Assembly (NCBI RefSeq): GCF_900095865.1
Contig: NZ_FMIZ01000007.1
Location: 434,001-498,000, forward strand
Reading direction: 5' to 3'
Length of the DNA stretch: 64,000 nt
Origin: Massilioclostridium coli
GTDB lineage: Bacteria; Bacillota; Clostridia; Oscillospirales; Ruminococcaceae
Shown: positions 36,101 to 44,575 of the stretch, piece after piece
Layout: every line of letters begins with the position of its first letter
How positions within the stretch are numbered: position 1 is the first letter of the stretch
Notes under the pieces: model-generated
What the model saw: the letters and a program-made list of their open reading frames with translations, nothing else
The model's database searches: none
Told to the model about the DNA's origin: nothing
Translations under genes and position numbers: made by a program

Positions 36101-37197
36101 CTAATCCATCGAAACTACCGCAGGATGTTAGTGAAAACAACAAAGGTGCAGCCCAGTATACTGGTGGCATCAACTGGATTAAACCAATTGCTGATATCGG
36201 TGAATATTTAGTAGATGGTGAAAATACCATTGAAATTGAATATAGTTCCAGCTTGACCAACGTTCAGTTGAGCAGAGGTAAAATTAAACCAACAGACGCA
36301 ATCTACAACTGGTTTGGTTATGTACTTGACTATCGTTCTTATGGTCCAGCACAAGCGGTGATTGTTCCATACAATGAGGTTTCTTTGGAAGAAGTTCAGA
36401 CAGATAAAGGTATTTTGAACTCTGTGATTCAATACGCAGAAGCTGCCAAAGAAAGTGGCGAATATGACAACGCCATTGAAAGCGTACAGAAATCCTTTGA
36501 CGCTGCTTTGGAAAATGCGAAAACAGTAGCAAACAATGCTGGGGCTACCCAGGAAGAAGTGAACGCAGCATGGAAAACCTTGCTGAATGAAATCCATAAA
36601 TTAGGATTTGTAGCTGGGGATAAAACAGAACTGGCTTCCCTGATAGAAGCAGCAAATGCAATCAATGCGGAACTTGACCGTTATGTGGAAGCAGGCAAAG
36701 CGGAATTCACCGCAGCATTAGAAGCGGCACAGGCAGTATACCAAGATGGCGATGCAATGCAAGCAGAAATCAACCAAGTAGCGGATGATTTATTAAATGC
36801 AATGCTGAACCTGAGATACAAAGCAGATAAGTCTATCCTAGAAGATGTTCTTACAGAAGCAGGTAAAGTGGACGCAAACGCATACACAGCAGAAAGCTAC
36901 GCAGCATTACAAGCGGTAGTAGCAGAAGCAAAGGATGTATACAACAATGAAAACGCAACTCAGGAAGAAGTAGATGCAGCAGTAACAAGTGTACAAACAG
37001 CAATAGATAACCTGGTAGCAGTAGATGGAACACCTGCAGAAACTCCAACCGAAGACAATGGAACACAGACAGGACAGGAATCCACCACACCAAAAGCAAA
37101 CGCAGCGAAAACAGGCGATTTTGCACCAATTGCTGGAATAGCAGCATTGGCAATTGCAAGTATTACAATGGCAACTTTGAAAAAGAAAAATAAATAG
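33145..37197 (+). CDS. Surface GH106-like alpha-L-rhamnosidase with FIVAR repeats
   Basis: A 1350-aa secreted, wall-attached enzyme. A signal peptide (1-30) ends near VSAQD. The GH106-like region starts LRWWIGEAAN and contains GFRGVELCMQ. It continues with FMDSIEIRTGNGFCWWAEDF, KARKGYDILPYI and the late motif AAGFSRMIWHIWSAGYS near 480. A jelly-roll carbohydrate-binding region (about 930-1060) follows. Three FIVAR repeats (about 1085-1292) and a Thr/Pro-rich spacer lead to the anchor NAAKTGD, a hydrophobic stretch and KKKNK. GH106 enzymes remove L-rhamnose from pectic polymers or plant glycosides; the exact linkage is unknown. AAAGGAGAG precedes the start. Confidence 0.8.
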   Translation: MKSKKLLSILVAATMLSGIIAGAVPTVSAQDPQSDSFASKLESNYIDPDRKYSSELRWWIGEAANTDEVLLDEIQAQYDAGFRGVELCMQSDKNADDMTYAYGSDMWAHKWRLMMEKYLDLGMTVSLTSGTNWSTSNVPGLDPDSQEAMQCVTKGSVTVPAGTTLSTLTAPTKHRDVGKFLGAYAYKIVKEEVKEQTNWGQTTYYTVYEVDYDSMIDLSSQVTQGDTVWDQNLNWTAPADSNYVVFGMWMEGTAQSSSPSAETSYATNYFDARGVEALKTFWEEHYLNDPELNQKIMDGDVQLFMDSIEIRTGNGFCWWAEDFGDEFKARKGYDILPYIFLIEGACDSYWSNPYQPTAGKHSLANNDELTESIIVDYLDVMTELYMERMLIPLKEWLNSVGIETRAQISYGKPFEISEPEMAVDYPEAENRVMYNQIDYFRLWSGGAKLENKVLSSECSAQSNSQYAFSNQMHLMDAYSHYAAGFSRMIWHIWSAGYSYGENGEWPGWGSSFYRFGTREPSSRDYDEFNSHIGRIQQLMQTGVSRTDVGFIHNKWVQGLVDNGEGPDVTMNWMKAHQGVFYRSTELQDNGYSYDYFSPEFLYDDDVYFNEETQTIEKAGYKALVLYQSWLDVKGAERILDWAKKGLKVVIIDGAAERTPFNDGEEARLAAIMEELKQLPTVRTAEIYDAPEGFDYMTTVGGAFKDGVYDALQELGVTPYAEYIEPNHQLLTQIRQDDDGNQYLYAYNYCDNEYHENSYIEEVQNEDHGTNIKTEIKMDGIYVPYMIDAWTGEVTEIADYYYDNGKTVFPIDLDYGNIALYAFEKVDTEKFHITDTNAQYSYTNENVPVIRATESGNYYATTNDGKNFNYNIEVPASYDITNWDVTVESWTPSENMLISEETIGDVHTINSKPDTDKTNINVKLDTLTTWDKIPEVGKEVSGLGHYKATFNWDADAADGAYLNFGDTLNESMKVWINGVKVGGDISTNPSKLPQDVSENNKGAAQYTGGINWIKPIADIGEYLVDGENTIEIEYSSSLTNVQLSRGKIKPTDAIYNWFGYVLDYRSYGPAQAVIVPYNEVSLEEVQTDKGILNSVIQYAEAAKESGEYDNAIESVQKSFDAALENAKTVANNAGATQEEVNAAWKTLLNEIHKLGFVAGDKTELASLIEAANAINAELDRYVEAGKAEFTAALEAAQAVYQDGDAMQAEINQVADDLLNAMLNLRYKADKSILEDVLTEAGKVDANAYTAESYAALQAVVAEAKDVYNNENATQEEVDAAVTSVQTAIDNLVAVDGTPAETPTEDNGTQTGQESTTPKANAAKTGDFAPIAGIAALAIASITMATLKKKNK

Positions 37198-37204
37198 CTA
37201 TAAT

Positions 37205-37240
37205 AAAAAAACGCTCTGGTGTTTCACCAGGGCGTTTTTT
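37205..37240 (+). terminator. Terminator after the GH106 gene
   Basis: AACGCTCTGGTG pairs with CACCAGGGCGTT (one T-G pair) around a TTT loop, followed by T6. Confidence 0.9.
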
Positions 37241-37386
37241 GTTGTGCCAAAAAAATTCATAAATTGAAATACATGGTACATTTGAGGGGATTGCTGCTGA
37301 GATTGTATTGTAAAAAAGATAACTACTAGAATAAAAATTTTTGATTTGAAATAAGTTCTATTTTCATTGTTATATTTTTATCTGAT

Positions 37387-38055
37387 TTAATTGAAAGACG
37401 GTGGGGTAACATCTGTATTTGCAAAATGATTTTCAGAAGGTGATGGCTCTGACATACTAAAATACATTTTGGCAGCTTTTGTAGTCCCAAAGTCACGATT
37501 TGAACCAGTATTTTGTACTTTATTAAAAGCTTCTCTGAACATGGCGTTATGTGCTTCTTCACGATTTAAAAGAAAGTCTATGGTTTCTTTTACTTTTTTA
37601 TCGTCAATCTGTCTATATAAATATTCATAGACTACTTTCGCTCTCTGTTCAGATGCAATATTAGATAGAAGATCTGCACAAAGATCTCCGGTTACTGTCA
37701 CATAGTCCGCTGTCCAAGAATAGCCAGACGCATTGATTAATCCTGGATTAAGGCCTAAAAGTACGTGAGATTCGATTTCTCCCGCTGGCACTTTTTTTGC
37801 ATCTACATCATGGCCATTTAAAAGATTAATAGTCTGTGCGACCATTTCCATATGCCCCAGTTCTTCCGCTGCAATATCTAGAAACAAATCTTTAATTTCA
37901 GGATCTTTAATACGGAAACTTTGTGACATGTACTGCATAGCTGATTTTAATTCTCCATTTGCTCCTCCAAGCTGTTCTTGAAGAAGAGCTGCATATTGTG
38001 CGTTTGGCCGTTCTACAGCCACAGGATGAAACAGTATCTTTTCATGTTTAAACAT
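37387..38055 (-). CDS. Manganese catalase (CotJC-like)
   Basis: A 222-aa non-haem dimanganese catalase that breaks down hydrogen peroxide. The ferritin-like bundle has ligands E35 (GELKSAMQYMSQ), E65 and H68 (AAEELGHMEM), a Glu in SEQRAKVVYEYL and a His in NREEAHNAMFREAF, matching the family spacing. At 222 aa it is nearer the spore-coat CotJC type than the 260-300 aa enzymes, with a Ser/Asn/Pro-rich tail. GTGAGG lies 8 nt upstream of ATG. No cotJA or cotJB genes are beside it. It faces the GH106 gene. Confidence 0.9.
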   Translation of the reverse strand: MFKHEKILFHPVAVERPNAQYAALLQEQLGGANGELKSAMQYMSQSFRIKDPEIKDLFLDIAAEELGHMEMVAQTINLLNGHDVDAKKVPAGEIESHVLLGLNPGLINASGYSWTADYVTVTGDLCADLLSNIASEQRAKVVYEYLYRQIDDKKVKETIDFLLNREEAHNAMFREAFNKVQNTGSNRDFGTTKAAKMYFSMSEPSPSENHFANTDVTPPSFN

Positions 38056-38765
38056 AAAACTACCTCACTTTCTCAAAAATAGAATATCCATTTATATTAT
38101 ATATATACAGATTTGGAGGGAATTAAAAATGAGAATTTCAGGTTTAGAATACAAATGTTTTTATCATTACAATGGGAAATTTCCGATTTTTACTTTTTCA
38201 TCTTCCGTTGAAAATAATTGAGATATAGGGAATTACACACATAGAAAAAGAAGACGAGTTCTGATTAAATCGTTTTTGAATTTTAAATTTTGCCTCCTAT
38301 TCATACATCAAAATCCTGCGGTTACAAATTGTGCACCACAGATATAACATTCCTAAGAAGATATACCTAACGTTTAGGAGTTTCTTGTGAACCATAGTGA
38401 CTGGTAGTTCGATGATTTTTTCAGGGACATTTAATACTGTAAATTAAAGTAAAAGTTTTCGTTTATATAAGAAGCTAATACCTGTAAGTGTTGGTTGTTA
38501 GCGAAATAAACCTATCTGCTGTAATGATTTATAATCAACAGTATTTAATATCAATCGTTTGCCGCTAGAAATCAGAATACTCGCCTGACCAAAAATAAGC
38601 TCGTGTTAGTTAAAAACATTTATAAAACGCACGGTCACAGAAAGAATGTGAGTGCGTTGCTTTCAACAAGCAGTTTGTGGTGGATGAATAGCCACAAGTA
38701 TTGCTTACTATGATATATTGAAACCATACAGATATTGAGTTCATAAAAAATTTTCAAAAAGATAG
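38056..38765. other. AT-rich gap at the left edge of the island
   Basis: About 700 bases with no credible gene. One strong hairpin (38626-38658) is formed by AACGCAC and TCAC pairing with GTGA and GTGCGTT, with a GG bulge; no T-tract follows. No copy of the tRNA-Arg 3' end was found here, so no attachment site could be defined. Confidence 0.45.
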
Positions 38766-38794
38766 TTGCATATTTGCTTCCATTTAGTTATTAT
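38766..38794 (+). promoter_or_regulatory. Promoter of the island TetR gene
   Basis: TTGCAT (38766-38771), 17 nt, TATTAT (38789-38794), about 57 nt before the start. It may drive the whole island. Confidence 0.55.
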
Positions 38795-38850
38795 ATAAAT
38801 ACTAATTTAAAATTTTATTCTTTATAATTTTGAGGGGAGACTAGAAAGAC

Positions 38851-39492
38851 ATGGCGCGAAAAGCCTATTCTGAACAGGAGCGGGAGCAGGTACGGAATGC
38901 TTTGCTGACCACTGTGATCCAATGCATTGTGGATCGGGGGCTAATCCATAGTAGTATTGATGTCTTGTGTAAAAAAGTAGGTATCTCCAAGACCTTTTTC
39001 TACACCTTTTTTCCCTCTAAGGAAGAATTGATATTGGAGGCACTTCGGTATCAGCAACCCAAGTTACTACAATATGCTAGACAGTTGATGAAAGATCCTA
39101 CACTCAGTTGGCGTGAAGGTCTCCGGACTTTTTTAGAGACCTGCGCTTATGGTGACAAGAAGGGCATCGCCGTTCTGTCGATTGAAGAAGAACAAGAGGT
39201 TTACCGCTGCCTCTCTCAAGAAAATTTTCAGATATTCCGTGAGGATCAAACCAAATTCTTTAACAATCTACTGGTGATTTTTGGCCTTTCTGTGGACAGC
39301 ATAGAACCAAGGCTCTTTGGAAACCTGGCCCTGTCCATGATGATGGTTTACAAGGCAATACCAAATACTATGCCCTTCCTGTTTCCAGAAGTGGCAGAGG
39401 ATATGGTGGAGTTTCAAATCAATGCCCTGCTGGATGAAATGCAGCGGGTAAAAGAAAGAACAAATAGAGTGAAAGAAAATGTACAGAAATAA
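38851..39492 (+). CDS. TetR/AcrR-family regulator at the head of the island
   Basis: A 213-aa repressor-type protein. The N-terminal helix-turn-helix reads SIDVLCKKVGISKTFFYTFF, then PSKEELILEAL (residues about 36-65). The C-terminal helical domain, which would bind a ligand, is not close to a known group. Codon use changes sharply here toward CTG, GAG and GGC compared with the neighbouring AT-rich genes, marking the left limit of the foreign-looking block. GGGGAG lies 13 nt upstream of ATG. It is the only regulator in the island, so it may control the downstream immunity-like genes. Confidence 0.85.
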   Translation: MARKAYSEQEREQVRNALLTTVIQCIVDRGLIHSSIDVLCKKVGISKTFFYTFFPSKEELILEALRYQQPKLLQYARQLMKDPTLSWREGLRTFLETCAYGDKKGIAVLSIEEEQEVYRCLSQENFQIFREDQTKFFNNLLVIFGLSVDSIEPRLFGNLALSMMMVYKAIPNTMPFLFPEVAEDMVEFQINALLDEMQRVKERTNRVKENVQK

Positions 39493-39591
39493 TCAGAGAT
39501 CCCTTATGAGGGTACAAATCGATTCAATAATACAATCACTGAAAAAGGCCGATTTTCTGGAGTCGGCTACTGGTTCTGTGCGGCTTTTTAT

Positions 39592-39638
39592 GTCCTGCGT
39601 CAATCTATCTTTACGATAGTACGGCGTAGGGCTTTTTT
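39592..39638 (+). terminator. Hairpin between tetR and the DUF1963-like gene
   Basis: CCTGCG pairs with CGTAGG, with an inner stem CTATC-TTTAC-GATAG, followed by T6. No separate promoter is visible before the next gene, so this may be a leaky terminator or attenuator. Confidence 0.65.
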
Positions 39639-39662
39639 GTTATTTGAAAGGAGTTAGAGAAT

Positions 39663-40778
39663 ATGGGGTTAAAATATACCTGTCCCCGCTGTGGGACCCC
39701 TTTAGGCTATGATGGTTTATGCTGGAAATGTAAGTCTGAACAGGAACGAAAGGCTGTATTGGTCTGGACATCGGAACAAATCGCAGAGAAACAGAAAAGC
39801 CTGATTCAAAACATCCAACGCCTGGCAGATATGGAGGACCCGGAGTTCACCGACTTTTGGCAATTGCTCGGTTACCAGGGTGCCATTACCCCTGAGATTC
39901 AGCGGGCAGCACTGGATGCAGAGGTGTTTTATCCCTCTGAACTTTATTATCGTGCTCCAGAGGATGTGCGGGACAGTCTAATCCATGCTTTGTTGTCTAC
40001 AGAGGATTCCAGCGAAGCATCAAACCTGATGTGTTGTCTCGCTATGCAGGGAGATAATCGGGCGCAGGAAACACTATTGGAACTGGAAAAGAATCCACAT
40101 CCCTGGCGAAAAAAACTATATGTAGATCCATCCATTTACGCCCAGTGCGGCGGATGGACCTTTGACAAAGAAGGGAAACGGATAGAACTTAACTTCGATA
40201 CCTGCTATCCCATGGTTAAGGAAGTACACGGCGAGTCATCTCCAGTTCACATCGGTCGGGCACGGGAGGACACCTGCCCCCACTGCAGCGGGCGAATGAT
40301 GGATATGCTGGTACTGGATGGTCGAGATGAGCGGCTGAAATTTCTGGGGATAAACGGTATTTTGACCGCCACCTGCTGCCCCAACTGTGTGGGCTTCTTG
40401 AAAGATCCAGCCTTCAACCGTTTTACTCTGGACGGCGGTGTGGAAGTCTTTCCTTCTAAACTCTTTGACGGATCGGATGAAATGGAATGTTATATCCAAA
40501 CGGAAGATTACAACTCTCTTACCGAGAATCTCTTTGTACTGGGCAAAGCGCCAGTGCCTTTGTTTTACGGTGCTGCTTGTGACGATGTGAACACCATCGG
40601 GGGTTTTGCCAACTGGGTGCAGGACTGGGAATACACCGCCTGCCCGTGTTGCGGAAAGCCTATGAAATATCTGGCACAGATTCAGTGGGATACCCTGATG
40701 GATGGTACAGAAGGAACACTTTACATAGAGTTTTGCTCGGACTGCCATATTATATCCATGCAGCATCAGCAGACTTGA
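39663..40778 (+). CDS. DUF1963-like protein with N-terminal zinc ribbon
   Basis: A 371-aa protein without a signal peptide. An N-terminal zinc ribbon has CPRCG and CWKC (residues 7-24). A helical region of about 120 residues follows. The C-terminal half resembles DUF1963 (YwqG): GGFANWVQDWEYTACPCCGK, then PMKYLAQI and a closing CSDC. It also contains CPHC and CCPNC, which may form further zinc sites. DUF1963-type proteins occur in bacterial immunity gene arrays beside SUFU and similar domains, as here. The function is unproven. AAAGGAG lies 9 nt before ATG; GC is high relative to the flanks. Confidence 0.6.
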   Translation: MGLKYTCPRCGTPLGYDGLCWKCKSEQERKAVLVWTSEQIAEKQKSLIQNIQRLADMEDPEFTDFWQLLGYQGAITPEIQRAALDAEVFYPSELYYRAPEDVRDSLIHALLSTEDSSEASNLMCCLAMQGDNRAQETLLELEKNPHPWRKKLYVDPSIYAQCGGWTFDKEGKRIELNFDTCYPMVKEVHGESSPVHIGRAREDTCPHCSGRMMDMLVLDGRDERLKFLGINGILTATCCPNCVGFLKDPAFNRFTLDGGVEVFPSKLFDGSDEMECYIQTEDYNSLTENLFVLGKAPVPLFYGAACDDVNTIGGFANWVQDWEYTACPCCGKPMKYLAQIQWDTLMDGTEGTLYIEFCSDCHIISMQHQQT

Positions 40779-40786
40779 GAGGATGA

Positions 40787-40888
40787 GATATTATAAGTTT
40801 ACTAAAATGCGATGGTGTGAATGGTCGATACCATCTAATCCACAAACCGGATACTGATCCAACAGTTCTGGCAGAAGTGGATCTCTGA
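40787..40888 (+). pseudogene. C-terminal fragment of a lost gene
   Basis: An open stretch without a start codon reads SLLKCDGVNGRYHLIHKP, then DTDPTVLAEVDL and stop. It has protein-like composition and no promoter or ribosome site. It looks like the tail of a gene removed by deletion between two immunity-like genes. The family is unknown. Confidence 0.45.
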
Positions 40889-40935
40889 AAAAAGGTATCT
40901 CTTACGCTAACATGAAGGAATATGGAGGGCAGCTG

Positions 40936-43900
40936 ATGTCAAATTTTGCAGAACTAATAGCGGATGCGTTAGATATTTTGAAATATGATGGAGCCGTACA
41001 GGATACCTTGGCAGAACTACGAAAAAAATGGGGCGCACAGGTACCGGCGCTGCTGGAGGAACGCTTTGATGTCGTTGGTGTCCAATATATGAAATTGCCC
41101 CACGAAAAAGGGACGGCAGCCTTGGGACAGGAACTGTCTGCCTTCGGCTGGGCACTGTATAACCTGGACAATGAGGACGAGTATCTTTTTGTCCTGATTC
41201 CAGAGGAAGAACGCAGTGAATTGGAACACTACTGCAAAAAACAGGGGCAATATTGTCACCTGATGAAACAGCAGGGGCGAAAATGGGGTGACTATGCTAA
41301 GGAGCAAGACCCTGAGGTGCTGATGCCCTGCGAGGAATATCTCCTTGAGGACGAACACGACTATTTCTTCAATTCTCTGGCAGGGGATTTTGCGGCTGGG
41401 GAATGGAAAAGCACTCATTCCGAGGAATGGAAATATGGCTGTGTGGTGGATCTGCGCTGCCGTCCGCCTAAAGTGACTCGTTCTATGAGCCTATGCCATT
41501 TCGGGGATATTTCCTATTCGGATAAAACCGGGCTGTATGCCGCTTCAAAGGCCTCCGCAAGCGGAATGATCGGAAAGGCATTGCTATGCAAAAATCCCAA
41601 TACCTTAAACTTTTTTGAGCCTTCTCCCATCGGATATGAGGGAGCGCCGAAATCTTTTTACTGGACAGATCATTCCCTCTGGGTGGGTGATCCCCAAAAC
41701 GCCACACGGATCACCTTTACTGATCGAGGTACTTGTCAGGATGTACAGAACTGGCCGCTGCCCAAGGACGGCTGGAGTGGCACCTACCACTGCGGCATCA
41801 CGGAGGATGGTCTGGGTCGAGTGTACTTTTCTAATGAGTGGTATAAGGGAACTATTTACCGCTGGGCGGATGGTCAGGTGACTGAGCATTCTTTCCCCCT
41901 AGCTGGATATGATCACCTTTCTGAATCAGTTCCCGTCCCCGGTACAGGCTGTATCTATATGATTCACAGTATTAGCGATAAAGGTCGGATTGAGGAATGT
42001 TTGTTGGAGTTGGACATGGACACCGGGCACTGCCGTATTGCCACTTTGCCCGGTATGGGCGAGGATTTAAAATTGCGCTGGTTCACCGATAGATGGTTGC
42101 TGGTACAGGGAAATGGAGAAATCCTTTCCGATGACTTTGCTCAACTCATCAACATGGATACCCGAGAGATATTACGTATCCGACCGGGAATGTTTGGCGG
42201 GGAAAAGATGCAGCACATCGGAATGCTTACCGATGGTACAGTGGTCATTGTCACCCTGCGTAATGGTATAGGGCCGGTGTTCCGTTATCCTACCGACTTC
42301 TGGAGTTTCCTGCGGACGGTGAATAAGCACTACAAACTAGAACCTTGGCGGGAGTATCGGGAGATATACCCAAATTTGCCCTTCTTTCTGCCAAGTGAGG
42401 CGTCGGAGTTGCTACAGGATAGGAATGACTGCCCTAATGCAGGAAACCCACTGCTTCGTCCTCAGTTCAATCAACTCCCTAAGAAGGAAAAACAGAAGCT
42501 GATGGAGCGGATAGCAGAGCATTATAACTTAAAATTTTTGCGAATAGAAACCTTTGACCGATGGGGACAGCTCTGTACCACTGGGGTTTTTGAACAGGAT
42601 GGACGGGAGTTCGTTTTTGTTCCCGGCGATACCATTACTCTGGGTTGGGAGCAGTTTGCTGTAGGGCTGAATCAAACTGGACAGGAGGAATTGGACAACA
42701 TTTTCCAGGAAATCGAATATAACGATTCTCTAGAGGAATTTATTCAAAAGAAAATGTCACCAGTACGCCAGGCGGTTATCAATCCTATGCTTGTTGGCCG
42801 GAAACTGGAGGAGATCGGATGGGAGCAGGTAGAATGGGACGATTCCCGACTTCTTCCGGAGTGGCTGGAATCCTTCCAGAAATTTGCTGCTACTGGGCAG
42901 GATAGCCTGACACTGGTGGGACACGTCCGCTTTAAACGAGAAGGGGACAATTGGCAGGTCTGGATCTCCCACCAGGTGACCTACTCCAATTTGCAGGAAT
43001 GGCTATGGCAGAAGGGCTTTTCTCTACCAACAGCGAACGAGTGGTCCTATCTCTGTGGGGGTGGATGTCGCACCCTGTTTCCATGGGGAGATGGATTGGA
43101 TAATGCCATGCACATTCACTACTTTGGGGAACAAGGTAATGACCGACCCTATGACATGGAAGAACCGAACTTCTTTGGTCTATCCATTGGCTATGATCCC
43201 TATATGAGGGAGGCAGTGAAGGCCAATACGTTTACTATCTGCGGTGGGGATGGCGGCTGTAATATCTGCGGAGGTATGGGACCGCTAATTGGATATCTGC
43301 CATGTTCCCCTCATGCCAAACCAGAGGTACAGGAGAGTGGAGATCTCGACAATGACTATGATTTCTTTCGTCCTATCATCCGGGTGGTGCTAGAGACAAA
43401 TCAATTATCTGATAAAGGAGAACCTAATATGCCTACAACAGAATGGATAAATAAATACAAAGCAATTAAGGACAAGTTGGTCTGTAAGATCGACCTAGAT
43501 GCCTATTTTACAGAAAAAGTTATCGGGAATATGATGGTAGCGGTGCTGGACATGGGTGTAGTCCGCTTTCCTACTGGAACGATCTTTGCCTGTGATCCAC
43601 TGGTGGAGTTGGAAAATGCACGACCCTATTTCCAGACTATTCCAGCTGGGAATTACCCAGTGAAAATCTGTGTGGTACCCAGTGAACAATACGGTGACCG
43701 CTATGCTTGTGTTAAGATAGTTGTCAGCGATAAGAAGCCAGTCCGGTGTGAGTTGGGCATGGTGGGCAACGAGGATCTAGATGAAGAATTGGAAGATGGT
43801 GAATATTTCGGTTTTGATGTAGACGCTGGTATGGGTTGCATCGCAGATATCCAATTGCAGAAAGCCTTTCAAGTATACTGGGCGAAACAGCTGGAGGAGA

Positions 43901-44154
43901 ACCCGGACATCGACCCATACAATGACCTGTTTTGTGATTTGCTGGAGGAGAACGCCAAAACACACCCTAAATACCAGAGAAAGGGCGGTGACTGGCTCCT
44001 CTGGACGGTGCCAGGGACGGACTGCGATCTCCCCATCTTTGCTTCCGGCTGGGGTGATGGCGTCTACCCAGTCTATTTTGGTTATGATACAGAGAATAAG
44101 GTATGTGGAGTATATATTCATTTCATTGATATTACAGAAGCCTATGAAGAATAA
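40936..44154 (+). CDS. Giant fusion: propeller-like, FGE-like and DUF4241 domains
   Basis: A 1072-aa cytoplasmic protein that reads as several proteins joined. Residues 1-190 are an unassigned acidic domain. About 190-490 carry repeated Trp/Gly-rich strands suggesting a beta-propeller. About 555-820 resemble the FGE-sulfatase (SUMF1) fold, with FVFVPGDTITLGW and LPTANEWSYLCGGG, then TLFPWGD. From M832 the C-terminus is a DUF4241 domain (FPTGTIFACDPLVELENARP, then FGFDVDAGMGCIAD). The M832 codon has a perfect AAAGGAG site 8 nt upstream, so it may also be translated alone. DUF4241 is known from immunity arrays. ATG 40936 follows GGAGGG by 6 nt; an ATG at 40912 lacks a site. Confidence 0.65.
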   Translation: MSNFAELIADALDILKYDGAVQDTLAELRKKWGAQVPALLEERFDVVGVQYMKLPHEKGTAALGQELSAFGWALYNLDNEDEYLFVLIPEEERSELEHYCKKQGQYCHLMKQQGRKWGDYAKEQDPEVLMPCEEYLLEDEHDYFFNSLAGDFAAGEWKSTHSEEWKYGCVVDLRCRPPKVTRSMSLCHFGDISYSDKTGLYAASKASASGMIGKALLCKNPNTLNFFEPSPIGYEGAPKSFYWTDHSLWVGDPQNATRITFTDRGTCQDVQNWPLPKDGWSGTYHCGITEDGLGRVYFSNEWYKGTIYRWADGQVTEHSFPLAGYDHLSESVPVPGTGCIYMIHSISDKGRIEECLLELDMDTGHCRIATLPGMGEDLKLRWFTDRWLLVQGNGEILSDDFAQLINMDTREILRIRPGMFGGEKMQHIGMLTDGTVVIVTLRNGIGPVFRYPTDFWSFLRTVNKHYKLEPWREYREIYPNLPFFLPSEASELLQDRNDCPNAGNPLLRPQFNQLPKKEKQKLMERIAEHYNLKFLRIETFDRWGQLCTTGVFEQDGREFVFVPGDTITLGWEQFAVGLNQTGQEELDNIFQEIEYNDSLEEFIQKKMSPVRQAVINPMLVGRKLEEIGWEQVEWDDSRLLPEWLESFQKFAATGQDSLTLVGHVRFKREGDNWQVWISHQVTYSNLQEWLWQKGFSLPTANEWSYLCGGGCRTLFPWGDGLDNAMHIHYFGEQGNDRPYDMEEPNFFGLSIGYDPYMREAVKANTFTICGGDGGCNICGGMGPLIGYLPCSPHAKPEVQESGDLDNDYDFFRPIIRVVLETNQLSDKGEPNMPTTEWINKYKAIKDKLVCKIDLDAYFTEKVIGNMMVAVLDMGVVRFPTGTIFACDPLVELENARPYFQTIPAGNYPVKICVVPSEQYGDRYACVKIVVSDKKPVRCELGMVGNEDLDEELEDGEYFGFDVDAGMGCIADIQLQKAFQVYWAKQLEENPDIDPYNDLFCDLLEENAKTHPKYQRKGGDWLLWTVPGTDCDLPIFASGWGDGVYPVYFGYDTENKVCGVYIHFIDITEAYEE
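43414..43431 (+). promoter_or_regulatory. In-frame internal ribosome site and start codon
   Basis: AAAGGAG (43414-43420), 8 nt, ATG (43429-43431), in frame within the fusion gene and exactly where the DUF4241 protein would begin. It is either a relic of two former genes or a live start for a free 241-aa DUF4241 protein. Confidence 0.7.
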
Positions 44155-44173
44155 ATGGAAAGGAGAGAGCAGT

Positions 44174-44500
44174 ATGAAACCCTTTGATCCTCAGTATCAG
44201 CTATTAAAGGAGATGTACCAAGATGAATATTTTCCCGACTTCTTGGTAGACAAAGTGAGAGGAGAGCTTCAAAAAGTGATTCATCTGTTGGAGAGCGGAG
44301 AAATCAATGTTAAGGTTGTGCAGAAAAAGTTGGATGAGGTGATCTGCGCTATCAATGATTTACAAGATGAGTTTGACGAGAATGACAGCGAAATCGAAAC
44401 GGTAGCCCGTGATTGCATAGGAGAAACAGTAGCATACATCTTGGAATGGTTTGGTATTCCCATCGAAACTGAGGAGGCCATTCGGGAGAGAGATTGGTAA
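44174..44500 (+). CDS. DUF5713-like small protein
   Basis: A 108-aa acidic, helical protein with no signal peptide. The family-like features are an N-terminal LLKEMYQDEYFPDFLVDK, a central helix pair, and EIETVARDCIGETVAYI near residue 78 with a closing RDW. Members are usually encoded near other immunity-type genes; the role is unknown. AGGAGAG lies 7 nt before ATG, and the gene follows the fusion gene by 19 nt in the same operon. A longer frame reaching back into that gene is a shadow. Confidence 0.65.
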   Translation: MKPFDPQYQLLKEMYQDEYFPDFLVDKVRGELQKVIHLLESGEINVKVVQKKLDEVICAINDLQDEFDENDSEIETVARDCIGETVAYILEWFGIPIETEEAIRERDW

Positions 44501-44575
44501 TGGCTTTACCTCAAGCATGAGTGAAGACATAAGAAGCAATATGGTAGAAAACAACAGATATGGGAGGAAAGATTT

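Noticed and set aside
36400-37020. Repeats in the GH106 gene considered as tandem DNA repeats
   Set aside because: They are diverged FIVAR protein repeats, not a DNA repeat array.
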